Made by a program: the position numbers and the translations under genes
In this document: piece by piece, positions 44,142-54,292 of the stretch
Position numbering within the stretch: position 1 is the stretch's first letter
How the letters are laid out: every line of letters begins with the position of its first letter
Assembly (NCBI RefSeq): GCF_024734665.1
Contig: NZ_CP102931.1
Span: 7,141,501-7,205,500 of the forward strand
Source: Variovorax paradoxus
GTDB lineage: Bacteria; Pseudomonadota; Gammaproteobacteria; Burkholderiales; Burkholderiaceae_C
Length of the DNA stretch: 64,000 nucleotides
Direction of reading: 5' to 3'
Notes under the pieces: generated by a model
What the model was told of the DNA's origin: nothing
The model's input: only the letters and a program-made list of their open reading frames with translations
Databases searched by the model: none

Positions 44142-44996
44142 ATGCTTCTGCCCTCTCTCAGCCGCCGCGAACGCGGGTTGCTTTTCACTTTCGCGCTGCT
44201 TACGCTGATCGCCTTCTTCGGCCCCGATCTGCCGGCCGCCGAAGTCGCCATCGCCTCGGTGTTCGCCGACGACCGCGCCTGGCACGGCCTGCCCAACGCG
44301 ATGGACGTGCTGAGCAACATTCCCTTCGTGGTGATCGGCCTGTGGGGCCTGTACCGGCTCAACCGCATCGACCGCTCGCACCAGGAAGCGCTGTCGCAAT
44401 TCCCCCTGGCCCCGCCCGCCAGCGACCCGCCAGACAACACGCTGGACTGCGCCTGGCTCTTCTTCGCCGGCCTGATCGCCACCGCCGCGGGCTCGGCCTT
44501 CTTCCACCTCGTGCCCGACGCCCCCCGGCTCGCTGCCGACCGCGCCGGCATGGCGGTGGCCTTCGCAGGGCTGATCGGGGTGGCGGTCTGCGAGCGGGTG
44601 AGCCAGCGCGCCGGCTGGCCCGCCGCCTGGTTCGTGCTGACGGCCGGCCTGCTCTCGGCCGAGGTGTTCCAGGAAACCGGCAACGTCATGCCCTGGGCGC
44701 TGGTGCAGTTCGGCGGCATGGCGCTGGTGGTGACGCTGGCGCTGGCCACGCCGATGCGCAAGTCGCTCGGGCTGAAGCTGGGCTGGGTCATCTTCTTCTA
44801 CGTGCTGGCCAAGGCCTTCGAGATGGCCGACCACCAGATCTACGAATTCACGCGGCACACGGTTTCAGGCCATACGCTGAAGCATCTGACGGCCTCGCTC
44901 GCCGGGCTGCCCGTGGTGCTTGCGCTCCACAAGCTCGAAATGCGCTGGGAAGCCGCACTACGGCACAATCCGGGCGCCGCCGCCGTGGCCGCCTGA
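44142..44996 (+). CDS. CREST-superfamily (alkaline-ceramidase-like) membrane protein
   Basis: The 284-residue inner-membrane protein has about seven hydrophobic helices and the conserved polar residues of the alkaline ceramidase/PAQR (CREST) hydrolase group. These are Asn/Ser in MDVLSNIPFVVIG, His in GSAFFHLVPD, and the C-terminal EMADHQIYEF and GHTLKHL histidines. Such proteins are thought to be zinc amidases or lipid hydrolases. The ATG at 44142 starts MLLPSLSRRERG. An earlier in-frame ATG at 44055 would cover the operator. It is followed 14 bp later by an acyltransferase fusion gene, suggesting a lipid role. Confidence 0.78.
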   Translation: MLLPSLSRRERGLLFTFALLTLIAFFGPDLPAAEVAIASVFADDRAWHGLPNAMDVLSNIPFVVIGLWGLYRLNRIDRSHQEALSQFPLAPPASDPPDNTLDCAWLFFAGLIATAAGSAFFHLVPDAPRLAADRAGMAVAFAGLIGVAVCERVSQRAGWPAAWFVLTAGLLSAEVFQETGNVMPWALVQFGGMALVVTLALATPMRKSLGLKLGWVIFFYVLAKAFEMADHQIYEFTRHTVSGHTLKHLTASLAGLPVVLALHKLEMRWEAALRHNPGAAAVAA

Positions 44997-45010
44997 GGAG
45001 CACTCTTCGA

Positions 45011-46966
45011 ATGACAAATCCCGCCGCTGCCGCAGCCACACCCGTGGCCCATGAAGCGAACGCCCACGCCAACCAGTTCGCCCTCCTCAAGCAGCGGCGC
45101 TTCGCGCCTTTCTTCTGGACCCAGTTCGCTGGCGCGGCGAACGACAACCTCTTCAAGTTCGCCTTCACCGTCATGGTGACCTACCAGCTCCAGCTGAGCT
45201 GGATGCCGCCTGCCATGGCGGGGCTGGTGATCGGTGCGCTGTTCATCCTGCCGTTTTTGCTGTTCTCGGCCACGTCCGGCCAGCTCACCGACAAGTTCGA
45301 CAAGACGAAGATGATCCGCTTCGTCAAGAACCTCGAGATCGTCATCATGCTGATTGCGGCCTGGGGCTTCGTCACGGCCAATGCCGTGGTGCTGCTGGGT
45401 TGCGTGTTCCTCATGGGGCTGCATTCCACGCTGTTCGGGCCGGTCAAGTTCGCCTACCTGCCGCAGGTGCTCGATGCGCGCGAGCTCACGGGCGGCAACG
45501 GCATGGTCGAGATGGGCACCTTCGTTGCCATCCTGCTCGGGCAGGTCGCGGGCGGGCTGCTGGTGGCGGTGCCGCAGATCGGCCACATGAGCGTGGCCGT
45601 GGGCTGCGTGCTGCTGGCGCTGGTGGGGCGGGGCGTGGCGCAGGCCATTCCGCAGGCGCCGGCCACCGACCCGGGGCTGGTCATCAACTGGAACCCCATC
45701 AGCGAAACCTGGCGCAACCTGAAGCTCGCGAACGAGAACGTGGTGGTGTTCCGCTCGCTGCTGGGCATTTCGTGGATGTGGTTCTTCGGCGCGGTGTTCC
45801 TGAGCCAGTTTCCGAGCTTCGCCAAGGAAGTGCTGCACGGCGACGAGCAGGTGGCCTCGCTGTTGCTGGTGGTGTTCTCGGTGGGCATCGGCGTCGGCTC
45901 GCTGCTGTGCGAGACGCTGAGCCGCCGGCAGGTGGAAATCGGCCTGGTGCCGCTGGGCGCCATCGGCATGAGCGTGTTCGCCATCGACCTGTACTTTGCT
46001 TCGCGCGGGCTGCCCAAGGTGCCCGAGATGGGCATCGGCGCCTTCGTGCACCAGGGCGCGCACTGGCGCGTGATGGCCGACCTGGCACTGCTGTCGCTGT
46101 TCGCGGGGCTCTACAGCGTGCCGATGTACGCGCTGATCCAGTTGCGCAGCCAGCCCACGCACCGCGCGCGCATCATCGCGGCGAACAACATCCTCAACGC
46201 GCTGTTCATGATCGGCAGCTCGGTCATCGCCGGTGCGCTGCTGGGGGCGGGCTTCACCATTCCGCAGATCTTTTTGTTCACCGGCATCGCCAACGCGGTG
46301 GTGGCGTTCTACATCTTCATGCTGGTGCCCGAGTACCTGCTGCGCTTCGTGGCCTGGGTGCTGTCGCGCTTTGTCTACCGTTTCGACATCAAGGGCGAGT
46401 CGCACATTCCCACCGAGGGCGCGGCGGTGCTGGTGTGCAACCACGTGAGCTTCATCGATGCGGTGCTGCTGATGGCGGCGAGCCCGCGGCCGATCCGCTT
46501 CATCATGGACCACCGCATCTTCAAGGTGCCGGTGCTCGGCTGGCTGTTCAAGCTGGCCAAGGCCATTCCCATCGCGCCACAGAAGGAAGACCCGGCAGCG
46601 TACGAAGCGGCCTTTGCCAAGGCGCTGGGCGTGCTGCGCGAGGGTGACCTGCTCGCAATCTTCCCGGAGGGTGCGATCACGCGCGACGGCACGCTGCAGC
46701 CCTTCAAGGGCGGCGTGATGAAGATCGTCGAGAGCGCGCGCGCCGAAGGCCTGGAGCCGCCGGTGATCCCGATGGCGCTGATCAACCTCTGGGGCTCGTA
46801 CTTCAGCCGCATCGAGCTGCGTGGCGGCGAGCAGGTGGCCATGGCCAAGCCCTTCCGCCGCGGCTTCTTCAGCCGCGTGGGCCTGAACGTCGGCGGCCCC
46901 GTGCCGCCGGCCGAGGTGCAGCCCGAGTCGCTGCGCCAGCGCGTTGGCGCCCTGCTGGGCGCCTGA
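45011..46966 (+). CDS. MFS transporter fused to a PlsC-type acyltransferase
   Basis: The 651-residue protein joins an LplT-like major-facilitator transporter (about 25-445, beginning FWTQFAGAANDNLFKFAF) to a lysophospholipid/glycerolphosphate acyltransferase domain (about 455-651). The acyltransferase motifs are intact: NHVSFID (477-483) and FPEG (551-554). By analogy with LplT-Aas it could flip lysophospholipids inward and re-acylate them. The acyl-ACP synthetase domain of Aas is absent here. It is probably co-transcribed with the CREST-family gene 14 bp upstream. Confidence 0.9.
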   Translation: MTNPAAAAATPVAHEANAHANQFALLKQRRFAPFFWTQFAGAANDNLFKFAFTVMVTYQLQLSWMPPAMAGLVIGALFILPFLLFSATSGQLTDKFDKTKMIRFVKNLEIVIMLIAAWGFVTANAVVLLGCVFLMGLHSTLFGPVKFAYLPQVLDARELTGGNGMVEMGTFVAILLGQVAGGLLVAVPQIGHMSVAVGCVLLALVGRGVAQAIPQAPATDPGLVINWNPISETWRNLKLANENVVVFRSLLGISWMWFFGAVFLSQFPSFAKEVLHGDEQVASLLLVVFSVGIGVGSLLCETLSRRQVEIGLVPLGAIGMSVFAIDLYFASRGLPKVPEMGIGAFVHQGAHWRVMADLALLSLFAGLYSVPMYALIQLRSQPTHRARIIAANNILNALFMIGSSVIAGALLGAGFTIPQIFLFTGIANAVVAFYIFMLVPEYLLRFVAWVLSRFVYRFDIKGESHIPTEGAAVLVCNHVSFIDAVLLMAASPRPIRFIMDHRIFKVPVLGWLFKLAKAIPIAPQKEDPAAYEAAFAKALGVLREGDLLAIFPEGAITRDGTLQPFKGGVMKIVESARAEGLEPPVIPMALINLWGSYFSRIELRGGEQVAMAKPFRRGFFSRVGLNVGGPVPPAEVQPESLRQRVGALLGA

Positions 46967-46977
46967 GACACCGCAAA

Positions 46978-46997
46978 AGTATCAGTTGCAGATACCG
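46978..46997. promoter_or_regulatory. Operator-like dyad upstream of the YiaAB/DUF2145 cluster (copy 3)
   Basis: AGTATCAGTTGCAGATACCG contains GTATC (46979-46983) and GATAC (46991-46995) with a 7-base spacer. It matches copy 1 in front of the HTH regulator in 17 of 20 bases, including the flanking A and CG. It lies just after the acyltransferase stop and 95 bp before the next start codon, a normal operator distance. Confidence 0.7.
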
Positions 46998-47092
46998 GTG
47001 GCGCTGAAAGCCGCCACTGGTGCAAGCATTCAAGCCTCGCGGTGCGGGGGCGAACCATCATTCGCTCACCTTCACTACGCCGCGAGGCACAC

Positions 47093-47599
47093 ATGCAACC
47101 CCTCTCATCCACCTCGACCGTTTTCATCCAGCGCGACACGCGGGCCTGGCAGTTCCAGGCCTGGGCTTCGTTCGCGATCGCCGTCTTCCTGTGCGCCACC
47201 GGCCTGAGCTGGCTGCCAGGGGAGGCGCTGGACCGGGCGTTCATGGTGATGGGCTACGTGTTCTGCCTGAGCACCGCCTTCATGCTGGCCAAGTTCGTGC
47301 GCGACAGCCAGCAGGCCGCCGAGCGCGGCGCCGATGCGGGCCGTGACGTGCCTATGTGGAAGCTGGTCGTCTGGGGCAGCTTCTTCACCGCGATGGGCCT
47401 GACCGGCTGGGGCCTCGTGCGCATGGAGATCAACGAGGCCTACAAGGCCTTCCTGGGCGTGAGCTGGCTGTTCCTCATCAGCTCGGCCTTCACGCTGGCC
47501 AAGACGCTGCGCGACCGCCATGAAGCCGACATGGCCGAAGCCCGCCTGCAGGGCCGCCGCCAGGCCCGCGCCGAAGCCGCTGCTTCCTCTGCCGAATAA
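47093..47599 (+). CDS. YiaA/YiaB-family inner-membrane protein
   Basis: The 168-residue protein has four hydrophobic helices in two similar pairs. One pair is WASFAIAVFLCATGLSWLP and AFMVMGYVFCLSTAFMLAKFVRD, the other WGSFFTAMGLTGWGL and AFLGVSWLFLISSAFTLAKTLRD. That duplication is the YiaAB pattern. The tail is charged and cytoplasmic. The ATG at 47093 is preceded by GAGGCAC. It opens a four-gene same-strand cluster with gaps of 3, -4 and 21 bp. The family's function is unknown. Confidence 0.85.
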   Translation: MQPLSSTSTVFIQRDTRAWQFQAWASFAIAVFLCATGLSWLPGEALDRAFMVMGYVFCLSTAFMLAKFVRDSQQAAERGADAGRDVPMWKLVVWGSFFTAMGLTGWGLVRMEINEAYKAFLGVSWLFLISSAFTLAKTLRDRHEADMAEARLQGRRQARAEAAASSAE

Positions 47600-47602
47600 C
47601 CC

Positions 47603-48085
47603 ATGTCCGATCAACGAAAGCCCATCATGAAAAAGTCGATTGCCGCTGTCCTCGTCGCCGCCTGCACCGCCTTCGCCGGCGTCACGGTTCCCCTGCATGC
47701 CCAGGCGCAGAGCGAGGCTTCGATTGCCCTCTCGCTGATGCCGGTGGCATCGGTGGTGGTCACCGCCTCCGCTGTCGGGGCTTCGGCCACCGCGGCGGTC
47801 GCGCTGCCTGCCGCGCTGTCGGTGGCGGGCTCGACGCTCACTGTGGTCGCGGTCGAAGCCTCTGCCGACGGCACGGTGTACGTGCTCGAACGCGCCTCGG
47901 ACGGCGCGCGCGCCAGCATCAAGGTGGCAGGGCGCGCCGCCAACGGCGTATCGAACGCGGTTGGCACCAGCGTCGTCGTCAGCGTGATCGGCACGGGCGT
48001 CGTGCTGTCGGCCGCCGGTGAAGTGCTGGCCTTTGTGCCCAACGCCATCGGCCGCGCGCTGCTCTACAACGAGAGGCTGTCATGA
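47603..48085 (+). CDS. Small secreted protein (possibly STM0539-like)
   Basis: The 160-residue protein has a signal peptide (IAAVLVAACTAFAGVTVPLHAQA). The mature part is dominated by valine, alanine and serine, and the segment VAVEASADGTVYVLERASDGARASIKVAG is its most distinctive. A second in-frame ATG at 47627 (MKKSIAAV) would give a more usual signal peptide and may be the true start. It resembles small proteins annotated as STM0539 family, but I am not certain. It overlaps the DUF2145 gene by 4 bp. Confidence 0.6.
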   Translation: MSDQRKPIMKKSIAAVLVAACTAFAGVTVPLHAQAQSEASIALSLMPVASVVVTASAVGASATAAVALPAALSVAGSTLTVVAVEASADGTVYVLERASDGARASIKVAGRAANGVSNAVGTSVVVSVIGTGVVLSAAGEVLAFVPNAIGRALLYNERLS

Positions 48086-48900
48086 AGCGCGGCGCGCTGC
48101 CCGTGTTCTGCGGGCTCGCCACCGTCGTCGTCTTCGCCGCGATGGCCTTGCTGCCGATGCAGGCGCGGGCCGGCCGCTCGTGCGAGCAGGTCAGGCCGAC
48201 GCCCGACGTGATCGTCAAGGGCATGCAAATGGCCGAGCGCACCTCGCAGGCGCTCGACGCCAGCGGCGCGCGCGTCGTGATCCTCGCGCGCGCCGGGCAA
48301 GACCTGAGCAAGTACGGCCTGCGCTATTCGCACCTGGGCTTCGCCTACAAGACCGATGCCGGCCCGTGGCGCGTGGTGCACAAGCTCAACCAGTGCGGCA
48401 CCGCGGTGGCGGCCATCTACCGCCAGGGGCTGGGCGAGTTCTTCCTCGACGACCCGTGGCGCTACGAGGCGGCCTGGGTCGTGCCCACGCCCGACGTGCA
48501 GACGCATCTGCTGGCCGTGCTGAACGAATCGCCCGCGCGCATCGTGCGGCTGCACATCGCGCCGTACAGCATCGTGAGCTACGTCTGGGGCCAGAAGTAC
48601 CAGCAGTCGAACCAGTGGGCGGTGGAGACGCTGGCCGCCGCCATGGAACCCGCCACCATCGTCAACCGCACGCAGGCGCAGGCCTGGATGCAGTTCAAGG
48701 GCTACGAGCCGACCACGCTGAAGCTCGGGCCACTCACCCGGCTGGGCGGCCGCGTAGGCTCGGCAAACGTGGCCTTCGACGATCATCCGAACGACAAGCG
48801 GTTCTCGGACCGCATCGAGACGGTGACGGTCGATTCGGTGTTCGCGTGGCTGCCGCGTGCCGGGCTGGGCGCGGCGCCGGTGACACTCAGGCTTCAATAA
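48082..48900 (+). CDS. DUF2145 periplasmic protein
   Basis: The 272-residue protein has a signal peptide (about 1-30) and the DUF2145 hallmark ARAGQDLSKYGLRYSHLGFAY followed by VVHKLNQCGTA. The order (SHLGF with His84, then a SNQWAVETLA helix near 176) resembles permuted papain-like NlpC/P60 enzymes. In that comparison Ser176 occupies the usual cysteine place. This comparison is my inference. It sits between the small secreted protein and the zinc-ribbon membrane protein, and ATGA coupling links it to the former. Confidence 0.8.
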   Translation: MKRGALPVFCGLATVVVFAAMALLPMQARAGRSCEQVRPTPDVIVKGMQMAERTSQALDASGARVVILARAGQDLSKYGLRYSHLGFAYKTDAGPWRVVHKLNQCGTAVAAIYRQGLGEFFLDDPWRYEAAWVVPTPDVQTHLLAVLNESPARIVRLHIAPYSIVSYVWGQKYQQSNQWAVETLAAAMEPATIVNRTQAQAWMQFKGYEPTTLKLGPLTRLGGRVGSANVAFDDHPNDKRFSDRIETVTVDSVFAWLPRAGLGAAPVTLRLQ

Positions 48901-48921
48901 CGAGAACGAGGAGAAAACAAC

Positions 48922-49992
48922 ATGAGCAAATCCCTGCGCCTTTCCGAAAAATGGTTCCGCCGCGGCCTCTGGCTGGTGGCGCTGGTGTTCGCGAGCTTCC
49001 TCATCGGGCTCGGCAGCACCGTCGTGAGCGACCTGCCGCAAGTGGAGCGCGTGCGCCAGCTCGACGACTTCATCGACAAGCCCAAGGCCGAGCCGCTGCG
49101 CGCCACCATCAAGGCCTCTGAAGCCGCTGAGCTGGAGGCCGCGCGCGACCTGGATCAGATCCGCCTGCAGCTCAACGCCGCGCAGCAGGCCAGCGCCAAT
49201 GCGCGCGAGACTTTCGGCAACTGGATCGCCACGCGCCGCGCCACCGCGCAGCCCGACCAGGACACCGAGCTCATCGCGCGCACCAAGACGCTCGACGCCT
49301 TCAAGCAGAAAGAAAACGAGCTGCAGCGCAAGGTCAACGCGCAGCAGCAGATCGCGCTCGATGCGCGCCAGGCCGAGCAGCGCGCCCGTACGGCGCTTGC
49401 CGACCTGGAGCGCGACGCGCAGATCAAGCTCGACGCCGAATACCGCCGCATCGAGCTGCGCGTGTTCGCCTACCGGCTGGCGCTTACGCTGCCGCTGCTG
49501 CTAGTAGCCGGCTGGCTGTTTGTGAAGAAGCGCAAGAGCACCTACTGGCCGTTCGTGTGGGGCTTCATCTTCTTCGCGCTGTTCGCCTTCTTCGTCGAGC
49601 TGGTGCCCTATCTGCCGAGCTATGGCGGCTATGTGCGCTACGTGGTGGGCATCGTGCTCACGGTGCTGGTGGGGCGCTATGCCATCGTCGCGCTCAACCG
49701 CTACCTGGCGCGGCAGAAGCTGGCCGAGCAGCAGCCCGACCAGGTGCGGCGCGAAGAGCTCAGCTACGACACAGCGCTCGCGCGCCTGGGCAAGAGCGTG
49801 TGCCCCGGCTGCGAGCGGCCGGTGGACCTGAAGAACAACGAGATCGACTTCTGCCCGCACTGCGGCATTGGCCTGTTCGACCACTGCGGCAATTGCGAGA
49901 CGCGCAAGAGCGCGTTCTCGAAGTTCTGCCATGCCTGCGGAACCTCGGCCGCGCCGCGCGTGTTGCCGCCCATTGCATCGCCTGCCGCGTAG
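48922..49992 (+). CDS. Membrane coiled-coil protein with double zinc ribbon
   Basis: The 356-residue protein has a membrane helix (14-34), a long charged helical, probably coiled-coil region (about 60-178), three more hydrophobic helices (about 184-200, 207-228, 238-255), and a C-terminal double zinc ribbon. The ribbon cysteines are C294/C297 with C311/C314 and C322/C325 with C336/C339. The topology would place the coiled coil in the periplasm and the ribbons in the cytoplasm. I do not recognise a characterised homologue. The cluster context suggests an envelope complex. GAGGAG upstream of the ATG is a strong ribosome site. Confidence 0.78.
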   Translation: MSKSLRLSEKWFRRGLWLVALVFASFLIGLGSTVVSDLPQVERVRQLDDFIDKPKAEPLRATIKASEAAELEAARDLDQIRLQLNAAQQASANARETFGNWIATRRATAQPDQDTELIARTKTLDAFKQKENELQRKVNAQQQIALDARQAEQRARTALADLERDAQIKLDAEYRRIELRVFAYRLALTLPLLLVAGWLFVKKRKSTYWPFVWGFIFFALFAFFVELVPYLPSYGGYVRYVVGIVLTVLVGRYAIVALNRYLARQKLAEQQPDQVRREELSYDTALARLGKSVCPGCERPVDLKNNEIDFCPHCGIGLFDHCGNCETRKSAFSKFCHACGTSAAPRVLPPIASPAA

Positions 49993-50129
49993 TCTGCGAA
50001 TTCGGTCACAGGAGGCGGCCCGATCGACACACCGTGTAGCTGGTATGCCGCACGGTCGTGCTACAACCGCCGACTGCGACACAAACGTTGCCGCAGATTT
50101 TCAGCCAACCCCTTCGACGGAGCACCAGC

Positions 50130-50510
50130 ATGAGCATTTTCGGCAGCATCCTTTCCAAGATTTTCCCGTCCGCAAACGCCGCGCCCGCACCTGCTGCGCC
50201 GGCCCCTGACGCACCCGCAGGCGCCCCCGCCGCGGCAGCGCCGCCGCCCGCCATCACCGTGGTGGACGTCGAGGCTCTGCTCGACGGCATGCCCGGCGCG
50301 AGCAGCCTGAACTGGCGCACCTCCATCGTCGACCTGATGAAGCTCCTGGGCCTGGACAGCAGCCTCGACGCACGCAAGCAACTGGCCGCCGAACTGAGCT
50401 ACGGCTCGGACACCAGCGACAGCGCCAAGATGAACATCTGGCTGCATCGCCAGGTGATGACCAAGCTGGCCGCCAACGGTGGCAAGGTGCCCGCAGAACT
50501 GCGCGACTGA
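50130..50510 (+). CDS. DUF3597 protein
   Basis: The 126-residue protein begins MSIFGSILSKIF, the family's N-terminus, then an Ala/Pro linker (about 18-48). The DUF3597 domain follows: VDVEALLDGM, LNWRTSIVDLMKLLGLDSSL and RKQLAAELSYGSDTSDSAKMNIWLHRQVM. It is small, soluble and without known activity. The ATG at 50130 is chosen because an upstream in-frame ATG at 50058 adds only low-complexity residues. A strong bidirectional terminator follows. Confidence 0.85.
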   Translation: MSIFGSILSKIFPSANAAPAPAAPAPDAPAGAPAAAAPPPAITVVDVEALLDGMPGASSLNWRTSIVDLMKLLGLDSSLDARKQLAAELSYGSDTSDSAKMNIWLHRQVMTKLAANGGKVPAELRD

Positions 50511-50529
50511 CCTGCTCGCAACGCACATC

Positions 50530-50555
50530 AAAAAGCCCGGCATGCCGGGCTTTTT
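50530..50555. terminator. Bidirectional intrinsic terminator
   Basis: A 16-bp GC palindrome (50535-50550, GCCCGGCA and its complement) is flanked by AAAAA on the left and TTTTT on the right. It works in both directions and separates the convergent DUF3597 and SDR genes. Confidence 0.93.
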
Positions 50556-50582
50556 GCTTGGTGGAGGAGGCGAAGAAAGGCT

Positions 50583-51365
50583 TCAGGTCCAGCCTGCGTC
50601 CACCACATAGTCCTGCGCTGTGCACATGCGCGAATCGTCCGCCGCCAGGAACAGCGCCATCGCCGCAATGTCTTCCGCCATCACGCGCCCCGGCAGGCAT
50701 TGCGCCGCATCGATCTCCGCGCCCGATTCGGGCTTGACCCATAGCTTGATCTGCCGCTCGGTCATCACCCAGCCCGGCACGATCGAATTCACGCGGATGT
50801 TCTGCTTGCCCAGGTCGCGCGCCAGCGAACGTGTGAGGCCGCGCGCCGCCGCCTTGCAGGCCTGGTACACCGGGTAGCCCTTGCCCTTGATCATCCAGCT
50901 GATGGAGCCGAAGTTGACGATCGAGCCGCCGCCCAGCGCGCGCATGTCGTCGGCCACCGCCTGCGCGGCGAAGAACTGGTGCTTGAAGTTGACGGCCACG
51001 AGGCGGTCGAAGTCTTCGCTGGTCACGTCGGCCATTTCGTGGCGGCGGTCGTTGGCTGCGTTGTTCAGCAGCACGGCAATCGGTCCGAAGCGCTGGCGGA
51101 CCGCGTCGATGGCGGCGGCGAGCGCGACTGTATCGGTCACGTCGCACGGTACGAACAGCGCCGGGTGCTCGCCTTGCAGCTGGGCCGCGAGCGCGTTGCC
51201 GGCAGCAGCATCGAGGTCGCAGAAACCGACCTTCGCGCCCTGCGCATGAAAGGCCCGCACCAGCGATTCGCCGATGCCACTGGCGCCGCCGGAGATGAAC
51301 ACGGTGCGCCCGGCCAGCGAGGGATAGCGGGCGGTGTAGGGCGAAAGTTGTGATGCGTCGGTCAT
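50583..51365 (-). CDS. Short-chain dehydrogenase/reductase
   Basis: The 260-residue protein is a classical SDR with the cofactor loop SGGASGIG (25-32), CDLD after the second strand (favouring NAD), NNAAND (101-106) and a catalytic serine in NFGSIS. The YQACK motif supplies Tyr167 and Lys171. The C-terminal IPGWVMTERQ and CTAQDYVVDAGWT are typical of sugar or acid-sugar dehydrogenases. The substrate is not determinable. It stands alone, convergent with DUF3597. Confidence 0.9.
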   Translation of the reverse strand: MTDASQLSPYTARYPSLAGRTVFISGGASGIGESLVRAFHAQGAKVGFCDLDAAAGNALAAQLQGEHPALFVPCDVTDTVALAAAIDAVRQRFGPIAVLLNNAANDRRHEMADVTSEDFDRLVAVNFKHQFFAAQAVADDMRALGGGSIVNFGSISWMIKGKGYPVYQACKAAARGLTRSLARDLGKQNIRVNSIVPGWVMTERQIKLWVKPESGAEIDAAQCLPGRVMAEDIAAMALFLAADDSRMCTAQDYVVDAGWT

Positions 51366-51501
51366 GTGAATGCGGCAACAGCGGTGAGGAGAGTCGGCAA
51401 GCGTACCGGATGCATGTGCCCCTGCCGGGCGCGGGGCCGCCGGCCGGCGTATGGCTTACGGCGAATGGGCAGCGCGGGCCTGCGTGACTACGCTTGCCTG
51501 C

Positions 51502-51870
51502 ATGACGAAGACCTTTCCCCGCCGCGCCCTCCTTGCGCTCTCGCTTCTCCCTGCCGCCCTGGCTGTGCGCTCAGTTCGCGCCCAGGCGCCGGCAGCGCCT
51601 GTGCAGCTTTTCAAGGTGGTCTCGCCGCGCGACGAGGTTGTCGTGGGCGTCGATGCGGCGCAGCTCGGCGCGGGTTCCAACCCCGCCGTGGAGCGGCTGG
51701 CTGCGCAGCTCGCCGCGAAGGGCCAGCTCACGCTCTGGCAGTACGCCTCGCACAAGGACGCGGGCGGCGCGTTGGTGCAGGCGCCGCTCAAGCAGATCGT
51801 CGTCTTCAAGAACGAGCTGCTGCGCATCGAGCCCTATGCGACGCCGCTGCCGATCCAACCTTTGAAGTAG
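51502..51870 (+). CDS. Unknown small secreted protein
   Basis: I do not recognise this 122-residue protein. It has a signal peptide (MTKTFPRRALLALSLLPAALAVRSVRAQ). A compact mature domain follows, with LFKVVSPRDEVVVGVDAAQLG, LAAQLAAKGQLTLWQYASHKD and IVVFKNELLRIEPYATPLPI. The ATG at 51502 is used because the earlier in-frame ATG at 51451 adds residues ahead of the signal. It is convergent with tgt with a 21-bp gap. Confidence 0.65.
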   Translation: MTKTFPRRALLALSLLPAALAVRSVRAQAPAAPVQLFKVVSPRDEVVVGVDAAQLGAGSNPAVERLAAQLAAKGQLTLWQYASHKDAGGALVQAPLKQIVVFKNELLRIEPYATPLPIQPLK

Positions 51871-51891
51871 CGGTTGGCAGCCCCGGGGGCG

Positions 51892-54211
<2,320 letters not shown>

Positions 54212-54292
54212 GGTGCTTGAGGGCCGGACGGGCCCGTGCCAAGGAGGCATGGGGAAAAGAAAAACAGGGCGGGAGCCGGGCAGAATTGTCCC

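Noticed and set aside
50031..50065. Interlocked inverted repeats (ACCGTG/CACGGT and TGTAGC/GCTACA) upstream of DUF3597
   Set aside because: The arms are short with long spacers, the two pairs exclude each other, and there is no T-run or known motif. Chance symmetry is likely at this GC content.
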